From assembly GCF_032878875.1 (NCBI RefSeq), contig NZ_CP118157.1, positions 620,001 to 684,000 on the forward strand: a stretch of 64,000 nucleotides of DNA. The letters are read 5' to 3'. The stretch comes from Microbacterium sp. AB. GTDB lineage: Bacteria; Actinomycetota; Actinomycetes; Actinomycetales; Microbacteriaceae. Within the stretch, counting starts at the first letter, position 1. Every line of letters starts with the position of its first letter. Positions 59,600-64,000 of the stretch are shown in pieces. A model generated the notes under the pieces. That model was not told the origin of the DNA and did not search any database. It saw only the letters and a program-made list of their open reading frames with translations. Position numbers and translations under genes: made by a program.

Positions 59600-60961
59600 A
59601 TGAGCGACTACGCCGTCGTCGATCCCGCCACGGGGGAGACCGTCGCCGAGTACGACACGTTCACCGACGCGCAGATCGACGAGGCGGTCGCCCGCGCCGC
59701 CTCCGGCTTCGCGGCCTGGTCGGCGCTGCCCGCCGACGAGCGGGCCGCGGGCCTCCGGCGCGTCGCCGCGCTGCACCGCGAACGGCGCGAGTCGCTCGCG
59801 TCGACGATCGTCCGCGAGATGGGGAAGCCGTTCGCGGCGGCGCTCGGGGAGGTCGACTTCTCGGCCGACATCATCGAGTACTACGCCGACAACGCCGGCG
59901 TCGTCACGGCCGACCAGCCGCTCGACATCCTCGGAGAGGGCACGGCCGTCATCCGCCGGTCGCCCCTGGGCGTCCTGCTCGGCATCATGCCGTGGAACTT
60001 CCCGGCCTACCAGGTCGCGCGGTTCGCCGCCCCCAACCTCGCGAACGGCAACGCGATCGTCCTCAAGCACGCACCGCAGTGCCCCGAGTCGGCCGCGGCG
60101 CTCGAAGAGATCTTCCGCGACGCGGGGCTGCCCGACGGCGCCTACGTCAACGTCTACGCGACGAACGAGCAGTCGGCGGCGATCATCGCCGACCCGCGCG
60201 TGCAGGGCGTGTCGGTGACGGGCTCCGAACGCGCGGGGTCGGCCGTCGCGGCGCTCGCGGGCCAGCACCTGAAGAAGGTGGCGCTCGAGCTCGGCGGCTC
60301 CGACCCGTTCATCGTGCTGTCCGCCGACGACCTCGACGCGGTCGTGCGGGCGGCCGTCGACGCCCGGCTCGACAACAACGGCCAGGCGTGCAACGGCGCC
60401 AAGCGGTTCATCGTCGTGGACGGTCTGTACGAGGAGTTCCTGGCGAGGTTCGCGAGCGCGATGGGCGCGGCGAAGGTCGGCCATCCGCTGGACGAGGACA
60501 CCGTGCTCGGACCGCTGTCCTCGCTCGCGGCCGCCGAGCGGCTCCAGGCGCAGATCGACCGCGCCGTCGAGCAGGGAGCGACCCTCGTCGTGGGCGGACA
60601 GCGGTCCGGGGCGTACTTCCCCGGCACCGTGCTGACGGACGTCACACCCGAGATGGACGTCTACCGCGAGGAGCTCTTCGGCCCCGCGGGCGTCGTCCAC
60701 CGCGTCGCCGACGAGGAGGAGGCCGTCCGCCTCGCGAACGACACGCCGTTCGGTCTGGGCTCGTACGTCTTCACGACCGATGCCGAGCAGGCCCAGCGCG
60801 TGGCCGATCGCCTCGAGGCGGGGATGGTCTACGTCAACGTCGTGCTCGCCGACAGTCCCGAGCTGCCCTTCGGCGGCGTCAAGCGCAGCGGCACGTCGCG
60901 CGAGCTGGGCCTGCTCGCCGCGGACGAGTTCGTGAACAAGAAGCTCATCCGCGTCGGCTGA
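59600..60961 (+). CDS. Second aldehyde dehydrogenase (SSADH/aminobutyraldehyde type)
   Basis: 453 residues, shorter than the upstream enzyme and close to the Sad/YneI length. IMPWNFPAYQVARFAAPNLA, catalytic Glu in LELGGSDPF, catalytic Cys in NGQACNGAKRF, EELFGPAGVV and PFGGVKRSGTSRELG. With two dehydrogenases in the cluster, one probably oxidises 4-aminobutanal to GABA and the other succinic semialdehyde to succinate. The assignment of which does which is uncertain. Ribosome site GCAGGAGGAAGCC. Confidence 0.88.
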   Translation: MSDYAVVDPATGETVAEYDTFTDAQIDEAVARAASGFAAWSALPADERAAGLRRVAALHRERRESLASTIVREMGKPFAAALGEVDFSADIIEYYADNAGVVTADQPLDILGEGTAVIRRSPLGVLLGIMPWNFPAYQVARFAAPNLANGNAIVLKHAPQCPESAAALEEIFRDAGLPDGAYVNVYATNEQSAAIIADPRVQGVSVTGSERAGSAVAALAGQHLKKVALELGGSDPFIVLSADDLDAVVRAAVDARLDNNGQACNGAKRFIVVDGLYEEFLARFASAMGAAKVGHPLDEDTVLGPLSSLAAAERLQAQIDRAVEQGATLVVGGQRSGAYFPGTVLTDVTPEMDVYREELFGPAGVVHRVADEEEAVRLANDTPFGLGSYVFTTDAEQAQRVADRLEAGMVYVNVVLADSPELPFGGVKRSGTSRELGLLAADEFVNKKLIRVG

Positions 60962-61036
60962 GCCGGATGAGCGGCTCCTCCCCCGGGAGGGACCGCCTCG
61001 CCCGACGGGCGACGTGCCCCCGGTGCGAGGCGCCGA

Positions 61037-61042
61037 TAGCGT
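61037..61042 (+). promoter_or_regulatory. Leaderless -10 box before small ORF
   Basis: TAGCGT followed by 6 bases and the ATG at 61049. Confidence 0.55.
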
Positions 61043-61048
61043 TGACGC

Positions 61049-61201
61049 ATGATCGATGCGACCGTGCGACCCGGCGCCGCGGAGTCGCGACGTCCGTCTC
61101 GCCCTTCGGCGGCCACACGGAGACGGACGGCACCCCGGTGCGGCGAGGTCCTCCACCGTGCGCTCATCCGGGATCTCGCGGGAGAGGACGCGGCGCGATG
61201 A
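61049..61201 (+). CDS. Small ORF coupled to methyltransferase
   Basis: 50 codons, [20 protein letters not shown] and ending [18 protein letters not shown], with the TGA overlapping the next ATG (ATGA). The start is a textbook leaderless ATG. Arg-rich, no family recognised. Either a real small protein or a leader ORF for translational coupling. Confidence 0.45.
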   Translation: MIDATVRPGAAESRRPSRPSAATRRRTAPRCGEVLHRALIRDLAGEDAAR

Positions 61202-62006
61202 CGCGATACACGCACGGACACGAGCAGAGCACGCTGGCGTCGCACGGCACACGCACGGCGGCGAGCTCGGCTGCCTATCTGCTGCCGCTGCTCGAGCCGG
61301 GGATGACGGTGCTCGACGTCGGCTGCGGCCCGGGATCGATCACGCTCGATCTCGCCGAAGCCGTCGCCCCGGGTGCCGTCACGGGGCTCGAACGGGTCGA
61401 GGCCCCCTCGAGACGGCGCGTGCCGCGGCGGCCGGGCGCGGCGACACGACGACGCGCTTCGTCGTCGGCGACGCGATGAGCCTGCCGTTCGGCGACGACT
61501 CCTTCGACGTCGTGCACGCCCATCAGGTGCTGCAGCACCTGGGCGACCCCGTCGCGGCGCTGCGCGAGATGGCGCGGGTGTGCCGCCCCGGCGGCGTCGT
61601 CGCGGCACGCGACGCGGACTACGCGGCCATGACCTGGCATCCGGCCTCGCCCGAGCTCGACCTGTGGCGGGACACGTACCGCGCCGCCGCGCGAGCGAAC
61701 GGCGGCGAGCCGGATGCGGGGCGGCGCCTGCGTGAGTGGGCGCTCGCCGCGGGACTCTCCGACATCCGCCTCACGGCGTCCGTCTGGACCTACGCCGACG
61801 CAGAGTCGACGCGCTGGTGGGGCGAGAGCCAGGCCGACCGGATCTCCGGCGAGGTCTTCGCCGAGCAGGCCGCGGGCCAGGGAGCCGACCGTGACCGCGT
61901 CGCGTGGATCGCCGACGGGTGGCGGCGCTGGGGGAGCGAGCCGGACGCCTGGTTCGCGATGCTGCACAGGGAGCTCGTCGCGCGGCCGCCACGAGGCTCG
62001 TCGTGA
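61198..62006 (+). pseudogene. SAM-dependent methyltransferase with a frameshift
   Basis: Begins [20 protein letters not shown] with motif [21 protein letters not shown], then loses frame in the C-run at 61403-61407: the reading frame gives [10 protein letters not shown] and stops at 61479, while the alternative frame continues [20 protein letters not shown] then [22 protein letters not shown] to a stop at 62006. One added C (GCC-CCC-CTC-GAG) would restore a protein of about 269 residues of the UbiE/Methyltransf_11 type. Either an inactivating deletion, a sequencing error or rarely a programmed shift. Confidence 0.85.
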
Positions 62007-62599
62007 CGTCGGTCATCCGTCCGTACCGCCCGGCCGACCGCGCCGCGCTCGGCGACGTCTGCGTGCGGACGGCCGACGCCGGCGGCGACGCGACGGGGCT
62101 GCTGAGCGACGACGGGCTCTGGCCCGCGCTGTTCTTCTTCCCGTACGCCGATCGCCATCCCGACCTTGCCTTCACGGTCGAGACGGACGGCCGCGCCGCG
62201 GGCTACCTCGTGTGCGCGCCCGACACCGTCGCGTTCGAGACGTGGTTCCTCGACGAGTGGTGGCCGGCGCACGCGGAGCGGTTCCCGCACCCCGGCGATG
62301 CGACGGGGCGCGAGGCGGATCTGCTGCGCTACGCATCCGGGCGCGGGCGCGAGACGCCGCCGTACGTGGCCGGCCATCCGGCGCATCTCCACATCGACCT
62401 GCTGCCCGGAGCGCAGGGCCAGGGCGTCGGGCGCCGCCTCATCGGCCTGCTGCAGGACGCGCTGCGCGAGCGCGGCGTGCCCGGAGTGCACCTCGGCGCC
62501 GATCCGGCGAACGCCGGGGCGCTCGTCTTCTACGAGCGGCTCGGCTTCACGCGGCTGCCCGGCGAGGGCTCGGCCGTCTTCGTGCGCTCGCTGCGGTAG
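62003..62599 (+). CDS. GNAT-family N-acetyltransferase
   Basis: 198 residues from a GTG overlapping the methyltransferase stop. [20 protein letters not shown] at the start; acetyl-CoA motif [21 protein letters not shown] (Q/RxxGxG/A) near residue 125; [20 protein letters not shown] motif B. Similar to actinobacterial GNATs that hold an extra segment [15 protein letters not shown]. Substrate unknown. Confidence 0.9.
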   Translation: MTSVIRPYRPADRAALGDVCVRTADAGGDATGLLSDDGLWPALFFFPYADRHPDLAFTVETDGRAAGYLVCAPDTVAFETWFLDEWWPAHAERFPHPGDATGREADLLRYASGRGRETPPYVAGHPAHLHIDLLPGAQGQGVGRRLIGLLQDALRERGVPGVHLGADPANAGALVFYERLGFTRLPGEGSAVFVRSLR

Positions 62600-62628
62600 G
62601 GCGGTCATCGCGCGACGTACGGCGTTGG

Positions 62629-62634
62629 TAGCGT
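62629..62634 (+). promoter_or_regulatory. Leaderless -10 box for TauE/SafE gene
   Basis: TAGCGT followed by 7 bases and a TTG start at 62642. Confidence 0.55.
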
Positions 62635-62641
62635 TGACGGG

Positions 62642-63505
62642 TTGACCACGGCTGACTTGGAGGCGATCGATGGCGTCGATGTGCGGAGACCTCGCGAACG
62701 GCGCGGCGTCGTGACCGAGGTGCGGCGGCGCGGCCCGAGGGCGATCGTCTCCTTCGTGCTCATCGGAGCGCTCGCCGGGTTCCTCTCGGGTCTGTTCGGC
62801 GTCGGAGGCGGCACGGTCATCGTCCCGCTGCTCGTGCTGCTCGTCGGGTTCTCGCAGCGCTTCGGGGCGGGGACGTCGTCGGCGGCCATCCTGCCGACCG
62901 CCGCGGTCGGCGTCGTCTCCTACGCGACGCAGGGGCAGGTCGACTGGATCGCCGGGCTCCTCATCGCGGCGGGGGCGGTGGTGGGCGCGCAGATCGGCGT
63001 GCGGCTGCTGCACATCCTCTCGGAGACCGTGCTGCGCTGGATCTTCGTGGGCTTCCTCGTCGTCGTCATCGTGAGCCTGTTCCTCATCGTCCCCTCGCGC
63101 GACGCCATGCTCGTGATCGACGGGCTCAACGGCACCGCGCTCGTGCTGCTCGGCCTCCTCACGGGCATCCTCTCGGGGCTCATCGGCGTCGGCGGCGGCA
63201 TCGTCGTCGTCCCCGTGCTCATGCTGCTGTTCGGGGTGAGCGATCTCGTGGCGAAGGGGACGTCGCTGCTCATGATGATCCCGACCTCGATCTCGGGCAC
63301 CGTCGCGAACTTCCGCAAGCGCAACGTCGACTTCGTCGCGGCCGGCTGCGTCGGTCTCGCCGCCTGCGCGATGACGCCGCTCGGAGCGTGGGTCGCGCAC
63401 CTCGTCGACCCCCAGCTCGGCAACGTCCTCTTCGCCGTGTTCCTGCTGATCATCGCGGCGCAGATGGCGCAGAAGGCGATCACGGCCGCCCGCACGTCGG
63501 CCTGA
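62642..63505 (+). CDS. TauE/SafE-family sulfite/organic-anion exporter
   Basis: 287 residues, about eight hydrophobic spans in two repeats. Each half holds the family motif: AGFLSGLFGVGGGTVIVPLL and TGILSGLIGVGGGIVVVPVL. A 35-residue charged N terminus precedes the first span. TTG start supported by the leaderless box. Members export sulfite, sulfoacetate or other anions, or import; specificity is not readable. Confidence 0.9.
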   Translation: MTTADLEAIDGVDVRRPRERRGVVTEVRRRGPRAIVSFVLIGALAGFLSGLFGVGGGTVIVPLLVLLVGFSQRFGAGTSSAAILPTAAVGVVSYATQGQVDWIAGLLIAAGAVVGAQIGVRLLHILSETVLRWIFVGFLVVVIVSLFLIVPSRDAMLVIDGLNGTALVLLGLLTGILSGLIGVGGGIVVVPVLMLLFGVSDLVAKGTSLLMMIPTSISGTVANFRKRNVDFVAAGCVGLAACAMTPLGAWVAHLVDPQLGNVLFAVFLLIIAAQMAQKAITAARTSA

Positions 63506-63584
63506 GCATCCGCCCGCCTGCCGACACTCCAGTTCGCCAGCGGGCGCGGGCCGGATGGCAGTGCGGATGGCGCCGCCGGGGGCG

Positions 63585-64000
63585 TCAGGCGCCGAGCCCG
63601 TGGACGAACGACCGCACGTGCGCGCGCAGACGCTGGATGCGCTCCTCGCGCGCGGCCTCGCGGTCGTATCCCTCGTAGGCGAGCGGCGGGAGCCTCCGCA
63701 CATTCGCGTTGCAGCCGAAGTTCGCGCAGACGAGCGTGCCGATCGTGTCGCCCTTGCGCCCGGCGGCCCCCGCCTTGCGTGCGGAGAAGAACTGCACGTC
63801 GTTGGCGAGCGTCACGTCTTCGCACCACGAGCACTGAGCGCGCGTGAGCGTGCGCTGCTCCGCCTGACGCAGCAGCACGCCGACGGGTCCGCCGGCGATC
63901 TCGGCGACGACGTACGCGCGTCGCGGCAGCTTCGGGTCGGCCCAGCCGAGGAAGTCGAGGCGCGTGAAGTCGCGGTCGGCGACGTCGGCGGGAAGGGAGA
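63585..64000 (-). CDS. FBP-domain protein, 5' end outside window
   Basis: At least 138 codons; the N terminus lies beyond the window. FTRLDFLGWADPKLPRRAYV, VVAEIAGGPVGVLLRQAEQR, zinc ligands CSWC and CANFGC, and QFFSARKAGAAGRKGDTIGT match the FBP domain of the gene at 13315-13830, so these are paralogues. Same probable EF-G/ribosome-binding role. Convergent with the TauE/SafE gene. Confidence 0.85.
   Translation of the reverse strand, partial: SLPADVADRDFTRLDFLGWADPKLPRRAYVVAEIAGGPVGVLLRQAEQRTLTRAQCSWCEDVTLANDVQFFSARKAGAAGRKGDTIGTLVCANFGCNANVRRLPPLAYEGYDREAAREERIQRLRAHVRSFVHGLGA

Noticed and set aside
57965..61252. Long minus-strand open frame of about 1095 codons
   Set aside because: Entirely antisense to two aldehyde dehydrogenases and a permease with clear motifs; high GC makes such shadow frames common.
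1..64000. CRISPR array
   Set aside because: No regularly spaced identical short repeats were seen; repeats found are att sites, operators, IS ends and hairpins.

Overview
Organism and overall character. The window is high-GC DNA with dense, mostly monocistronic or short-operon genes, many GTG/TTG starts, and a recurring TANNNT hexamer 6-7 bases before the start codon with no Shine-Dalgarno (leaderless transcripts). Gene families (MenF/UbiE menaquinone genes, FprA-type ferredoxin reductase, FBP-domain proteins, AICE-type mobile elements, putrescine oxidase) point to an actinobacterium, most likely Microbacteriaceae (Microbacterium-like). That assignment is inference from gene content, not from a marker gene.

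Layout. 1-9.5 kb: menaquinone and redox genes (isochorismate synthase, UbiE, polyprenyl diphosphate synthase, ferredoxin-NADP reductase), a methyltransferase, a DEAD-box helicase and a J-domain/NERD protein. 9.5-12.75 kb: a small accessory patch with a secreted bacteriocin-like protein plus a small membrane partner, a truncated HTH gene joined to a GNAT remnant, and an excisionase-like stub. 12.77-13.83 kb: YajQ and an FBP zinc protein. 13.84-21.66 kb: a LacI regulator divergent from an eight-base-tight operon (PxpA-PxpB-PxpC, MHS transporter, SDR, RraA-family aldolase, aminotransferase) that looks like a complete catabolic route for a pyroglutamate-like lactam. 21.7-25.6 kb: tRNA-Tyr, a membrane protein, an inositol-phosphatase-family enzyme, an M23 peptidase, tRNA-Thr and tRNA-Met.

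25.5-46.4 kb is a mobile region. An actinomycete integrative and conjugative element (AICE) of about 19.5 kb sits in the 3' end of tRNA-Met, bounded by 56-bp identical direct repeats. Its backbone (Int, Xis, rolling-circle Rep, small membrane protein, FtsK/TraB-like translocase, Pra-like activator) is read leftward. The integrase has an in-frame amber codon, and an IS3-family copy with a 3-bp target duplication splits a GIY-YIG-like gene. Rightward cargo at 34.9-44.85 kb is a probable anti-phage operon: beta-class DNA methyltransferase, an X1-like protein, a PLD-helicase fusion, a 60-residue protein, a DndD-like SMC ATPase, a small partner, a DUF1643-like protein, and a second unit with a PD-(D/E)XK-like nuclease and a large unknown protein. 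It resembles helicase-methylase-ATPase (Hma-type) systems, with extra genes. Past the right att site lies a remnant of a second related element, with a truncated, internally deleted copy of the last cargo gene.

46.4-64 kb returns to chromosome: an NmrA-like reductase with a divergent HxlR regulator, TetR plus alpha/beta hydrolase, a DoxX-like membrane protein, then a putrescine/GABA catabolic cluster (PucR regulator, GabT, two APC permeases, putrescine oxidase, Usp, two aldehyde dehydrogenases) that would take putrescine to succinate. It ends with a frameshifted methyltransferase, a GNAT, a TauE/SafE permease and a partial second FBP gene.
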